Below, piece by piece: positions 30,748-39,332 of a stretch of DNA of 64,000 bases. The translations under genes and the position numbers were made by a program. The stretch is from Herbaspirillum sp. GW103 (GTDB taxonomy: Bacteria > Pseudomonadota > Gammaproteobacteria > Burkholderiales > Burkholderiaceae_D). The notes beneath the pieces were generated by a model. The model was not told where the DNA came from, did no database searches, and was given only the letters and a program-made list of their open reading frames with translations. The first letter of the stretch is position 1, and each line of letters opens with the position of its first letter. The stretch spans positions 496,001 to 560,000 of the forward strand of contig NZ_AJVC01000004.1 in NCBI RefSeq assembly GCF_000261365.1. Reading direction: 5' to 3'.

Positions 30748-31263
30748 ATGCGTGGTCGCTCCCGTGGTTTTTCGATGATGGAAGTACTGGTGGCCATGCT
30801 GGTCATCGGCACTGGTGCCCTGGCCATCGCCATGCTGCAACTGCATGCGCTGCGCAGCAGCCGCGACAGCAGCCTGCATGCGCGCGCCACGCTGATGGCG
30901 CAAGAACTGGCCGAACTGCGCGCGGCCTTGCCGGCTGGCACCGCCCCATCCGATGCGCTACTGTTTTCGCTCACCACCGGCAAACCGCTCAGCGCCCCTG
31001 CCGATTGCGAACAGGCCGCCTGCAGCCCGACTGATTTCGCCCTGGCCAGCCTGGCCGACTGGAGTGGCAGGCTGGTACGCGACTTCCCCCATGTCCGTGT
31101 CACGGTCTGCCGTGACGGCCAGCGCGCAGCGCCGGAAGACTGGCGCTGCGACGCACTGGAGCACAGTCCGGTGGTCCTGAAAATGGCCTGGCGCCGCCTC
31201 GCTACGGGCAGTCCCGCTGCCGGTGGCACGACACCGCTGTTGAGCCTGATCCTGGGACATTGA
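30748..31263 (+). CDS. pilV: Type IV pilus minor pilin PilV
   Basis: This 171-aa prepilin has a short leader MRGRSRG cleaved before FSMMEVLVAMLVIGTGALAI, which keeps the Gly-1, Phe+1 and Glu+5 needed by PilD. The hydrophobic N-terminal helix and Cys-containing globular part (CEQAAC, VTVCRDG, WRCDALE) fit PilV. Minor pilins prime pilus assembly at the inner membrane and cap the fibre. First gene of a five-gene minor pilin operon. Confidence 0.9.
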   Translation: MRGRSRGFSMMEVLVAMLVIGTGALAIAMLQLHALRSSRDSSLHARATLMAQELAELRAALPAGTAPSDALLFSLTTGKPLSAPADCEQAACSPTDFALASLADWSGRLVRDFPHVRVTVCRDGQRAAPEDWRCDALEHSPVVLKMAWRRLATGSPAAGGTTPLLSLILGH

Positions 31264-31265
31264 CG

Positions 31266-32177
31266 ATGCTGTCCCGTCTGTCCCTCCCGATCCGAATGCG
31301 GCGCCTGCAGGAAGCCGGGCTGACGCTGGTCGAACTGATGATCGCGCTGGCCGTCGGCCTGCTGGTGGTGCTGGTTGCCGGCACCCTGCTGCAGCAGGCG
31401 CGCACAGCCTATCAGGAGATGGATGACGCCGGACGCGTCGAGGAGACTGGCCGGGTGGCCCTGGATCACCTGCAGCAGGTGTTGCGCCAGGCTGGCCATC
31501 TGCCTGTGGAGAGTCTCCCCGAGGGCGCGCCGCCGGCCCTGCTGGCGGGCCTGCGCGGCCTGGATGACAGCCGCCAGGCCGATGCACTCGATCCGGCCGC
31601 AGGACGCTTCGGCAGCAGTACCGGCGATGGCGTCAACCGCAGCGACCTGCTGATGCTGGGCTTCTTCGGCGCCCCGCGCGGCAGCCATGCCCAGCTCAGC
31701 CATTGCAGCGGCGCGCCGGCCCCGGTGAAGCCGCTTGAAGAAGCCGCACGCCACTGGGTCATCTATTTCATCGCCCCCGGCACCGGCGATGAACCCGAGC
31801 TGCGCTGCCGCTACCAGGGCAAGAACGGTGCCTGGACCTCCGATGCCATCGCCCGTGGCGTGGAAGCCATGCAGTTGCGCTACGCCATCGACAGCGACGA
31901 CGATGGCCGTCCCGACCGCTGGCTGGACGCCTCATCCATGCCTGCCGATGCCTGGAACCGCGTCGTGCTGGTGCGTATCGCGCTGCTGGTGCGCGGTCTG
32001 CAGCGACGCCCTGCGCCGCAGGATAGCGAGGCGCGCGCTTACGACCTCTTCCTCCCCGCGCGCCGCTCCGATCCCGCCTGGCGCGTCATCGAATCGGGCC
32101 AGGAACAGCGGCGCCGTGCGGTGTTCCAGGGCACCGTGATGTTGCGCAACCTGGTGGTTGCGGAGCTCCGCCAATGA
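31266..32177 (+). CDS. pilW: Type IV pilus minor pilin PilW
   Basis: This 303-aa protein has a prepilin signal ending EAG before LTLVELMIALAVGLLVVLVA, with the conserved Glu+5, then a large C-terminal domain as in PilW. In-frame TTG at 31260 overlaps the pilV stop, but the ATG at 31266 is the simpler start. It ends by overlapping pilX by four bases. Confidence 0.9.
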   Translation: MLSRLSLPIRMRRLQEAGLTLVELMIALAVGLLVVLVAGTLLQQARTAYQEMDDAGRVEETGRVALDHLQQVLRQAGHLPVESLPEGAPPALLAGLRGLDDSRQADALDPAAGRFGSSTGDGVNRSDLLMLGFFGAPRGSHAQLSHCSGAPAPVKPLEEAARHWVIYFIAPGTGDEPELRCRYQGKNGAWTSDAIARGVEAMQLRYAIDSDDDGRPDRWLDASSMPADAWNRVVLVRIALLVRGLQRRPAPQDSEARAYDLFLPARRSDPAWRVIESGQEQRRRAVFQGTVMLRNLVVAELRQ

Positions 32178-32806
32178 AGATTGCGACGCGCCCCGACCAT
32201 CAGCACGGTGCCACCCTGATGATCACGCTCATGCTGCTGAGCGTGATCATGCTGCTGGGTGTGGCCACCACCTCGCTGCTCCTGCTGGAGGAACGCGGCG
32301 CGCGCAATCATCGCGAACATGCCCAGGCCAGACTGGCGGCCCAGGCGGCGCTGGAGGATGCCTGCGATGACCTGCGCTACCACCGCCACATCGATCCCGA
32401 GGAGTTTGGCGCGGCGCGCGCCTGCCGCACCGATGCCGCCGGTGCCGGCCTGTGCGTCGGCCAGCCCGAACATGCCGGCTGGGAGCCGGCCCAGCTGCAC
32501 GGCCCCCGGGCAATCTCGGCTACCTACGGGCAATTCACCGGACGCCAGTTCCGCGCCCTGCCCGGCGTACCGATACCGCGCTATCTGATCGAACGGCTGG
32601 CACCGGTGGACCACAAGACTGCGGGCCGGCTTGCACAGGAACAGGCGTCCACCCCGCTCTATCGTCTCAGTGCCGTCGGCTATGGCCGGCATGGCGCCAT
32701 CCTGGCCCTGCAGGCACTGGTGCGTTTGCCAGCCCGGCCGGCCAGCGCTCCTGCCAGTTGTCCGCTGCGGGCCTGGCGTCCTCTCTATCTGACTTTAACG
32801 GAATGA
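32174..32806 (+). CDS. pilX: Type IV pilus assembly protein PilX
   Basis: This 210-aa protein has the PilX N-terminus: HQHGATLMITLMLLSVIMLL with no Glu at +5, followed by LEERGARNHREHAQARLAAQ and ALEDACDDLR. PilX takes part in the minor pilin complex at the fibre tip. The ATG overlaps the pilW stop and the stop overlaps the next gene, so the cluster is translationally coupled. Confidence 0.85.
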   Translation: MKIATRPDHQHGATLMITLMLLSVIMLLGVATTSLLLLEERGARNHREHAQARLAAQAALEDACDDLRYHRHIDPEEFGAARACRTDAAGAGLCVGQPEHAGWEPAQLHGPRAISATYGQFTGRQFRALPGVPIPRYLIERLAPVDHKTAGRLAQEQASTPLYRLSAVGYGRHGAILALQALVRLPARPASAPASCPLRAWRPLYLTLTE

Positions 32807-33264
32807 ACATGTCTGTCCCCCTGCTCGCCCCTCCCTTGCCGCCACGCGGCTTCACCCTGCTGGAAATCCTGGTCAGCCTGGCCATCGTCATCCTGCTGGC
32901 CGCACTGGGCTGGAATGGCTACCGCCATATCGTCCAGAAAGCCGGCCGCGCCGAAGGACGCGCCGCCATTCTGCACGTGCTGCTGCAACAGGAACGCCAC
33001 CATGCCTACCAGCACCGCTACCGGGCATTCCAGCCGGGCAGCGCGGCGCAGGGATTCAAGTGGTATTCCGGTGCCACCCCGCAGACCAGCGCCTATGCTC
33101 TGTCGGCAAGAGCCTGCGAGGAAGAGGATCTCTCCAGCTGCGTGCTGGTCACGGCCACGCCCGGAGGCAGTGGCGTCAACAGCGGCTATGAGGATCGTCA
33201 GTGCGGCGTGCTGCAGGCCGACAGCCGGGGCAACCGCCGCGCTGACGGCAAGGAGTGTTGGTGA
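32803..33264 (+). CDS. pilE: Type IV pilin-like protein PilE
   Basis: This 153-aa prepilin has the signal PPLPPRG before FTLLEILVSLAIVILLAALG, keeping Glu+5. A pair of cysteines in the C-terminal region (SARACEEEDLSSCVLV, DRQCGVL, KECW) suits the disulfide loop of PilE-type minor pilins. Two in-frame starts lie six bases apart (32803 and 32809); the first overlaps the pilX stop as ATGA. The gene normally preceding pilE in Pseudomonas, pilY1, is missing here. Confidence 0.82.
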   Translation: MNMSVPLLAPPLPPRGFTLLEILVSLAIVILLAALGWNGYRHIVQKAGRAEGRAAILHVLLQQERHHAYQHRYRAFQPGSAAQGFKWYSGATPQTSAYALSARACEEEDLSSCVLVTATPGGSGVNSGYEDRQCGVLQADSRGNRRADGKECW

Positions 33265-33268
33265 CTCC

Positions 33269-33742
33269 ATGCGTGCAACAGGATTTACGCTCATCGAGCT
33301 GATGGTGACCTTGCTCATTGCCGCCCTGGTGCTGGGGGTCGGCCTGCCGACTTTGCGACACTTGGCCAGCGAACACCAACTGGCCGCCGCCGGCAGCGAT
33401 TTCTTCCACGCCGTGCAACTGACCCGCTCGGAGGCCCTGCGCGCCGGTCGCCGCGCCGAGATGCGTCCGCGTGACGGGCGCGACTGGCAAAGCGGATGGG
33501 AGATCCAGGTCGGCCAACAGGTGGTGGCTCGCCATTCCGCCCTGGACGCCGGCATCGCCGTGGCCTATACCGTCGGCGGCGAGCTGGTGGCCTATCAACC
33601 GGACGGCCAGCCGGTCACGCGCGGCACCTGGTATTTCAGCGGCGGCGTGAATTCACGCGCCGTGGTGATCAATTTCCTGGGTCGGGTACGGATCTGCAAT
33701 CCGGTGATCGACATCGAGTGCAGCCAGGCCGCCACCGAGTGA
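33269..33742 (+). CDS. FimT/GspH-type minor pseudopilin
   Basis: This 157-aa protein has a very short leader (MRATG) before FTLIELMVTLLIAALVLGVG, with Glu+5, and the FimT/FimU/GspH globular pattern LASEHQLAAAGSDFFHAVQL, SEALRAGRRAEM and INFLGRVRIC. It probably acts as FimU/FimT in priming type IV pili; its uptake-related homologs bind DNA. It starts four bases after the pilE stop and ends the pilin cluster. Confidence 0.85.
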   Translation: MRATGFTLIELMVTLLIAALVLGVGLPTLRHLASEHQLAAAGSDFFHAVQLTRSEALRAGRRAEMRPRDGRDWQSGWEIQVGQQVVARHSALDAGIAVAYTVGGELVAYQPDGQPVTRGTWYFSGGVNSRAVVINFLGRVRICNPVIDIECSQAATE

Positions 33743-33848
33743 AGCAGGCGCAGACAGCCTTGCGGATGATCGCGCAAAGCCGTGTATATTGACGGGCATC
33801 CGGCCTCGCCCGTGGCAGGCCCTGCCGCCTTTTTCGTTTTTGCTCACC

Positions 33849-34970
33849 ATGACTTCCACCGCCGACCCGCTCTACCAGTTCGATATCGAGAATGACCAGC
33901 AAGCCATGGCGCTGGCCTTGCTGCAGGCCGGCTTCGGCATGCTCGACACCACGCCCAATCCACGCGTGGGCTGCGTCATCGTCAAGGAGCGGCGCATCAT
34001 CGGTGCCGGCTTCACCCAGCCGCCGGGCGGTCACCATGCCGAGATCCAGGCCATGGCCGACGCCGCCGCGCGCGGTGCTGACGTACGCGGCGCTACCGTC
34101 TATGTCACGCTGGAACCCTGCAGCCATTTCGGCCGCACCCCGCCTTGCGCCGATGCACTCATTCGTGCCGGCGTGGCGCGCGTGGTGGCGGCCATCGCCG
34201 ATCCCAATCCGCTGGTAGCCGGACAGGGTCTGGCCCGCCTGCAGGCGGCCGGCATCGAAGTGGCCTGCGGCCTGCTGGAAGAAGAGGCGCGCGAGATCAA
34301 CATCGGCTTCCTGCATCGCATGCGCACCGGCCGCCCCTGGGTGCGCATGAAGAGCGCCGCCAGTCTCGATGGCAAGACCGCCCTGCACAATGGCGTGAGC
34401 CAGTGGATCACCAGCCAGGCCGCCCGCGATGATGGCCACATCTGGCGCGCCCGCGCCTGCGCCATCCTGGCCGGCATCGGCACCATCCAGAAAGACGATG
34501 CTCAACTGACCGTACGCGCCATCGACACCCCGCGCCAGCCGCGCCGCATCGTGGTCGACAGCAAGCTGATCGTCTCGCCCGAGGCGCGCGTCATCCAGGG
34601 TGGCAATACCTGGATCTTCACGGCCACCGATGACCGCGAGAAACGCGCCGCCCTCGAAGCTGAAGGCGCCGAGGTGATCCTGCTGGCCAACGCCGAGGGC
34701 AAGGTCGACCTGCCCGGCCTGGTGCGCGAACTGGGGCAGCGGCAGATCAATGAACTGCATGTGGAAGCCGGCGCCAAGCTCAACGGCGCCCTGATCCGCG
34801 CAGGCTGCGTGGATGAACTGCTGGTCTACCTGGCCCCGGCCCTGATCGGCGATGGCCGCAACATGTTCGAGCTGCCGCCGCTGGAAGACCTGTCGGGCAA
34901 GATCGGCATCCACTTCCACGAGGTCAAGCAGGTCGGGCCGGATTTGCGTATCCTTGCCCGTTTCGCGTAA
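33849..34970 (+). CDS. ribD: Bifunctional riboflavin biosynthesis deaminase/reductase
   Basis: This 373-aa enzyme performs the two middle steps of riboflavin synthesis. The deaminase domain (about 1-150) has the zinc site GGHHAEIQAM and EPCSHFGRTPPCADAL. The reductase domain (about 160-370) has WVRMKSAASLDGKTALHNG, WRARACAILAGIGTIQKDDA and ELHVEAGAKLNGALI. The start at 33849 fits the N-terminus of family members; the frame extending to 33789 includes residues unlike them. ribE follows after 47 bp. I see no FMN riboswitch upstream. Confidence 0.96.
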   Translation: MTSTADPLYQFDIENDQQAMALALLQAGFGMLDTTPNPRVGCVIVKERRIIGAGFTQPPGGHHAEIQAMADAAARGADVRGATVYVTLEPCSHFGRTPPCADALIRAGVARVVAAIADPNPLVAGQGLARLQAAGIEVACGLLEEEAREINIGFLHRMRTGRPWVRMKSAASLDGKTALHNGVSQWITSQAARDDGHIWRARACAILAGIGTIQKDDAQLTVRAIDTPRQPRRIVVDSKLIVSPEARVIQGGNTWIFTATDDREKRAALEAEGAEVILLANAEGKVDLPGLVRELGQRQINELHVEAGAKLNGALIRAGCVDELLVYLAPALIGDGRNMFELPPLEDLSGKIGIHFHEVKQVGPDLRILARFA

Positions 34971-35017
34971 GTGATTTTTTGCTTTTTATTTCAGATTTTT
35001 TGTATCAGGACTGAATC

Positions 35018-35656
35018 ATGTTTACAGGAATCGTTGCCGCCGTCGGCACCATCACCTCCGTGACCCCCTTGGCAGCTGGCCCCGAGGCCGGTGTTCGGCT
35101 GACCATCGATGCGGGCGCCCTGCCCATGGCCGATGTCGGCCTGGGTGATTCGATTGCGCTCAATGGCGCCTGCATGACCGTGGTGGAGAAGACCGAGCGC
35201 GGCTTCACCGTCGATGTCTCCCGTGAAAGCCTGCGCCTGACGGCAGGGCTGGACGTTCCCGGCGAAGTCAACCTGGAAAAGGCCCTGACCCTGGCCGAGC
35301 GCCTCGGTGGCCACCTGGTCTCCGGCCACGTCGATGGCCTGGGACAGGTGCATTCCTTCGAGCCGGTGGGCGAATCGCGCGAGCTGATCGTCGATGCGCC
35401 CAAGGTCCTGGGCAAGTACCTGGCCTACAAAGGGTCGATCGTGGTCAATGGCGTATCGCTGACGGTCAACCGCGTGGAAGACCTGGCTGACGCCTGTCGC
35501 TTCTCCATCAACCTGATTCCGCATACCGTGGAAGTGACCACCCTCAAGCACCTGAAGGCGGGCAGCAAGGTCAATCTGGAGATTGACCTGATTGCGCGGT
35601 ATGTAGAGCGCATGCTGTCCTCGGCCCAGGCTTCGCCCACCACTCCCTCCGCCTGA
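35018..35656 (+). CDS. ribE: Riboflavin synthase alpha chain
   Basis: This 212-aa enzyme dismutates two lumazine molecules into riboflavin. The N-terminus MFTGIVAAVGTI and the duplicated lumazine-binding domains are typical: first GDSIALNGACMTVVE with FTVDVSRESLRLT, then YKGSIVVNGVSLTVNRVED with FSINLIPHTVEVTTL. It follows ribD after a 47-bp T-rich gap and is probably in the same operon. Confidence 0.96.
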   Translation: MFTGIVAAVGTITSVTPLAAGPEAGVRLTIDAGALPMADVGLGDSIALNGACMTVVEKTERGFTVDVSRESLRLTAGLDVPGEVNLEKALTLAERLGGHLVSGHVDGLGQVHSFEPVGESRELIVDAPKVLGKYLAYKGSIVVNGVSLTVNRVEDLADACRFSINLIPHTVEVTTLKHLKAGSKVNLEIDLIARYVERMLSSAQASPTTPSA

Positions 35657-35663
35657 GCCGGGC

Positions 35664-36170
35664 TCAGGCCGGCTTGCCGGTCCGCCGGGCCACCAGCTCG
35701 GCAATACGGCGCCGGATCTTCTCGTCGGCCGCCGGACCTTCGGCAATGATGTGCGTGGCCGGCGTGATGGGCTTGCCGGTCTCGGCGTCCACCATCAGCG
35801 GGATGGCCTGCTTGCCGGTCTCGATGTCGGTCAGGATCACGCTCTGCCCTTCCGGCGCGAAATGGCTGTTACCCCACTGCAGCAGAGCCAGCAGCACCGG
35901 CCGGAAATCCCGGCCGCGCGGCGTGAGGTGGTATTCGTAACGGGGAGGCCGTTCCGAATACAGCACCTTCTCCAGCAAGCCCTCTTCCACCAGCCCCGCC
36001 AGGCGGCGCGTGAGGATGTTGGGCGCAATCTCCAGGTGCTTCTGGAATTCATCAAAGCGCGTGAGCCCGTAGAAAGCGTCACGCAAGATCAGGATGCTCC
36101 ACCACTCGCCCACGCGATCCAGCGAGCGGGCGATCGGGCACTGCATGTCATCAAAACGCTTGCGCTGCAT
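35664..36170 (-). CDS. HxlR-family winged-helix regulator
   Basis: This 168-aa regulator has the HxlR pattern: MQCPIARSLDRVGEWWSILI, YGLTRFDEFQKHLEIAPNIL, RRLAGLVEEGLLEKVLYSE and RYEYHLTPRGRDF. Cys11 in the MQCPIA motif matches the N-terminal cysteine that senses quinones or electrophiles in characterised HxlR/YodB/QsrR proteins. The ATG at 36170 follows GGAGA; an upstream ATG at 36200 is possible. It is 113 bp downstream of the emrB-like gene on the same strand and is the obvious candidate regulator of the efflux pair. Confidence 0.9.
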   Translation of the reverse strand: MQRKRFDDMQCPIARSLDRVGEWWSILILRDAFYGLTRFDEFQKHLEIAPNILTRRLAGLVEEGLLEKVLYSERPPRYEYHLTPRGRDFRPVLLALLQWGNSHFAPEGQSVILTDIETGKQAIPLMVDAETGKPITPATHIIAEGPAADEKIRRRIAELVARRTGKPA

Positions 36171-36283
36171 GTCTTGCTCTCCATTGCTTGGCTCTACCAT
36201 CGTCTGCCGCCCGGCCCACCAAGCTTTTCGGCCGGCCCCGCAGGAGGCCCCGCATTGTGCCACGCCCAAGATCTGCATGAAGC

Positions 36284-37876
36284 TCAATGCGCATCGGCCG
36301 AGGGTGCCTTGGGCGGCGCCACCTTGCGCATGAACGGCACCATCAGTGTAGCGATCACGAAACAGCAGCCCACGGCGAGGAAAGCATCGGCAAAGGTCAT
36401 TGTCAATGCCTCGCGATAGGTAAGCTGCCACAGCTGCCGCAAGGCCGCCGCCTGGCCCGCCAGGACATCGCCCAGTTGGGACGCGAGGTCGCCAGCCAAT
36501 ATACCCTGCCATTGCAGCATGGCCTCATTGACGCCGTTGAGGTGCTCGGCCAGCCGCATGAAGTGCAGGTTGGTCCGGTCATTGAGGATGGTGGCGCACA
36601 GGGCGATACCGATGGCGCCCCCCAGGTTGCGCATCAGGTTGAACAGCCCCGAAGCGAACTTCAGCCGCGCCGGGGCCAGGCTGCCCAGGGTCAGCGTCAC
36701 CGTCGGCGGCACCGCCAGTTGCTGGGCAACGCCGCGCAGGGCTTGCGGTAGCAGCAGCTGGGCCCAGCCCCAGTCATGCGTGATGGGAACGAACTGCCAC
36801 ATCGACAGCGTGAACAGGGCCAGGCCGATCATCATGATCCAGCGCAGGTCAAGATGGCGCGTGAGCCAGGCATAGAGCGGGATGGACATGATCTGGAACA
36901 GTCCGGTGGAAAACACCGCCAGCCCGATCTGCAGCGCACTGAAGCCACGCACCCGGCCCAGGAACAGCGGCGTGAGGTAGATGGTGGCAAAGATGCCGAT
37001 GCCGGTGACGAAGGAAAAGAAACATCCCAGCGCAAAATTGCGTTCCTTCAGCGCCCGCAGGTCCACCACCGGTTCGGCCGCACTGAGGCTGCGCCAGACG
37101 AAGAGCACGCCCGAAACTCCCGCTACCCAGGCAGTGGTGGCGATCGCCGGATCGCTCATCCAGTCCCAGCGCGGACCTTCTTCCAGCGTGTATTCCAGGC
37201 AACCGAGGAAGAGCGACATGAGCAGGATGCCCGGATAGTCGGCGCGCCGGAACAGCGACCAGTCCGGCAGGTCGATGCGCACCAGGCGCGGGACGGTGAG
37301 CGTGATGAAGATGCCCGGCAACAGGTTGATGAAAAATAGCCAGTGCCAGCTGTAGTGGTCGGTAATCCAGCCGCCGACGGTGGGGCCCAGCGTCGGTGCC
37401 AGCGAGGCGATGGCACCGATGGTGGAGGCGGCGATCACGCGCTGCTTGTTGTCGAAAAAAGCGAAGGCCGTGGTGAACACGGTAGGAATCATCGAGCCGC
37501 CCAAAAAGCCCTGCAGGGCCCGGAACACGATCATGCTCTGGATATTCCACGCCAGGCCGCACAGCAGGCTGGTGAGGGTGAAACCGGCCGCCGAGAAAGC
37601 GAACAGCCAGCGCGTGGACATGGTGCGCGTCAACCATCCCGAGAGCGGGATGACGATGATCTCGGCGATCAGGTAGCTGGTCTGCACCCAGGTCGTCTCA
37701 TCGTTGCCGGCCGAGAGCCCGCCGCCGATGTCGCGCAGCGAAGCCGACACGATCTGGATATCCAGCAAGGCCACGAACATGCCGATGCACATCACGCCAA
37801 AGGCGAACACCTTGGAGGACGTGCTCATCTGCGACGGCTGGATCAGCCGCGCCGCCGCTGCACTGGCCGCGTTCAT
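36284..37876 (-). CDS. DHA2-family drug efflux permease (EmrB-like)
   Basis: This 530-aa inner-membrane protein has the 14-helix DHA2 layout. Motifs include ALLDIQIVSASLRDI in the first helix, the loop motif LSGWLTRTMSTRWLF and GRALQGFLGG-like FRALQGFLGGSMIPTVF. It should use the proton gradient to expel hydrophobic compounds with the membrane fusion protein encoded just upstream, whose stop it overlaps by four bases. The outer-membrane partner (TolC-like) is not present here. Confidence 0.92.
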   Translation of the reverse strand: MNAASAAAARLIQPSQMSTSSKVFAFGVMCIGMFVALLDIQIVSASLRDIGGGLSAGNDETTWVQTSYLIAEIIVIPLSGWLTRTMSTRWLFAFSAAGFTLTSLLCGLAWNIQSMIVFRALQGFLGGSMIPTVFTTAFAFFDNKQRVIAASTIGAIASLAPTLGPTVGGWITDHYSWHWLFFINLLPGIFITLTVPRLVRIDLPDWSLFRRADYPGILLMSLFLGCLEYTLEEGPRWDWMSDPAIATTAWVAGVSGVLFVWRSLSAAEPVVDLRALKERNFALGCFFSFVTGIGIFATIYLTPLFLGRVRGFSALQIGLAVFSTGLFQIMSIPLYAWLTRHLDLRWIMMIGLALFTLSMWQFVPITHDWGWAQLLLPQALRGVAQQLAVPPTVTLTLGSLAPARLKFASGLFNLMRNLGGAIGIALCATILNDRTNLHFMRLAEHLNGVNEAMLQWQGILAGDLASQLGDVLAGQAAALRQLWQLTYREALTMTFADAFLAVGCCFVIATLMVPFMRKVAPPKAPSADAH

Positions 37877-38961
37877 GAACCCTGGCCCCGGCGGTCCACC
37901 CTGGCCACCACCGACAGCCCGGGTCGCAAGGCGTCGAGCACGCCGTCCGCGCTATCGAGCAGGATGCGCACCGGCACCCGCTGGACGATCTTGGTGAAGT
38001 TGCCGGTGGCGTTTTCCGGCGGCAGGACACTGAACTGCGCGCCGGTGGCCGGCGCCACGCTGGCCACATGACCATGGAAGACACGGCCGGGAATCGCATC
38101 GGCCTCGACCGTGGCGGGATTGCCGGGACGGATCCCGGCCAACTGGCTTTCCTTGAAATTGGCATCGATCCACAGTCCGCGTGCCGGCACGATCACCATC
38201 AACTGGCTGGCCGTGGCGGCATAAGCCCCGGTGCGGGCGCGGCGATTGCCGACCACGCCATCGATGGGCGCGCGCAATTCGGTATAGCGCAGGTTCAGTT
38301 GCGCCGCTTCCCGCTCGGCCCGGGCCTGGGCCAGTCCGGCCTCGGCCTGCTGGCGCCGGGTCTGGATCACTTCCAGCTGGCGCGTCGCCACGGCCAGGCC
38401 AGCCTGCGCCTTCTGGCTGTTGGCAGCGGCCTGGCGGAAATCGGCCGCAGCTTTCTGGGCACTCCGCACCGAAACGGCTGCGCGGTCGACCAGGCGCTCG
38501 AAGCGACGGTCATCGTCCTGCGCCCGCACCAGCTCGGCCTGGCTGGCGTCGACCCCGGCACGGGCTTGCGCGATCAGTGCGGTCTGCACTGCGCGCGTGG
38601 CCTCCAGGTTGGCGATCTCGGCCTGCCGTGCCGCCACCCCGCCTTCGGCACGCGCCAGGGCGGCGCGGTAGTCGCTGTCGTCGAGTTTGGCCAGCAGGTC
38701 TCCGGCATGCACGAACTGGTTGTCGGTCACCTGTACGGCCGCGATGTAGCCCGGTACCTTGGCACTGATGACGGTGATGTCGCCGCCCACATAGGCGTCG
38801 TCAGTGTCCTCCATGAAGCGCCCGTGCTGCCACCAATGCCATCCATAGAAGCCCAGCACGATGGCTGCCGCCGCCCCTACGGCCAAGCCCACATGCAGCC
38901 GCCCCGCCATGGGCTTGCGGACCGCCTGGGGTGAGGGATCGGGTGAGGTAGGTGTCGCCAT
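37873..38961 (-). CDS. HlyD/EmrA-type membrane fusion protein
   Basis: This 362-aa protein has one N-terminal membrane helix (GLAVGAAAAIVLGFYGWHWW), the EDTDDAYVGGDITVISAKVP lipoyl-domain start, a long alpha-helical hairpin rich in Ala/Gln and a beta-barrel domain (YTELRAPIDGVVGNRRARTG). It links the permease to an outer-membrane channel. The start at 38961 is chosen over 39042 because residues upstream are not family-like. It is the first gene of the efflux operon. Confidence 0.92.
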   Translation of the reverse strand: MATPTSPDPSPQAVRKPMAGRLHVGLAVGAAAAIVLGFYGWHWWQHGRFMEDTDDAYVGGDITVISAKVPGYIAAVQVTDNQFVHAGDLLAKLDDSDYRAALARAEGGVAARQAEIANLEATRAVQTALIAQARAGVDASQAELVRAQDDDRRFERLVDRAAVSVRSAQKAAADFRQAAANSQKAQAGLAVATRQLEVIQTRRQQAEAGLAQARAEREAAQLNLRYTELRAPIDGVVGNRRARTGAYAATASQLMVIVPARGLWIDANFKESQLAGIRPGNPATVEADAIPGRVFHGHVASVAPATGAQFSVLPPENATGNFTKIVQRVPVRILLDSADGVLDALRPGLSVVARVDRRGQGS

Positions 38962-39332
38962 GGCACAGCTCCTTGCAAAGATCGATGAAAGAAAAAAATA
39001 ACGGCGCCGCGGGAAGCATTGCCAAGTGACGCGGCCCATCAATGCGCAGCGGCAACGTCCTTCGGAATATGTAACTTCTATTTTGAAAGTTACTATACGT
39101 AATCAACTATCATTATGCAAGTTACTATGCCCGGCTGAGCCAAAATGAGACAGGAAGGCTGGGGCCAGCCTTGCTCCATCGGAGAGGGAGGAGGTGCAGG
39201 GGGAATGTGACCGGGGAGATGTGGGGACAACGTTCCGAGCGGGACGGAGTCAATCGAGGGTCGGGACGCCCTGCTCCTGCGGGCGCGTGGGGCGTCTGCC
39301 GGGCAATGGCGGGGTATGACGCGGCGGCAGCC
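38962..39332. other. Regulatory intergenic region upstream of the efflux operon
   Basis: This 371-bp stretch lies between the emrA-like gene and the end of the HGGYW hydrolase gene. The part at about 38990-39130 is AT-rich and holds the candidate operators described separately. AAGGCTGG at 39155-39162 and CCAGCCTT at 39165-39172 form a perfect hairpin. The remainder has no supported gene. Confidence 0.5.
39071..39128. promoter_or_regulatory. Candidate HxlR operator upstream of the efflux operon
   Basis: GTAACTT at 39071-39077 and AAGTTAC at 39087-39093 form an inverted repeat. The right half is repeated with its flank as AAGTTACTAT at 39087-39096 and 39119-39128, 32 bp apart (about three helical turns). 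The region is AT-rich and lies 110-167 bp upstream of the emrA-like start. The HxlR regulator encoded in the same cluster is the likely binder, by position only. Confidence 0.55.

Noticed and set aside
33743..33848. Possible FMN riboswitch ahead of ribD
   Set aside because: The 106-bp gap is too short and lacks the conserved RFN-element sequences; the ribD-ribE gap is only a T-rich 47 bp.
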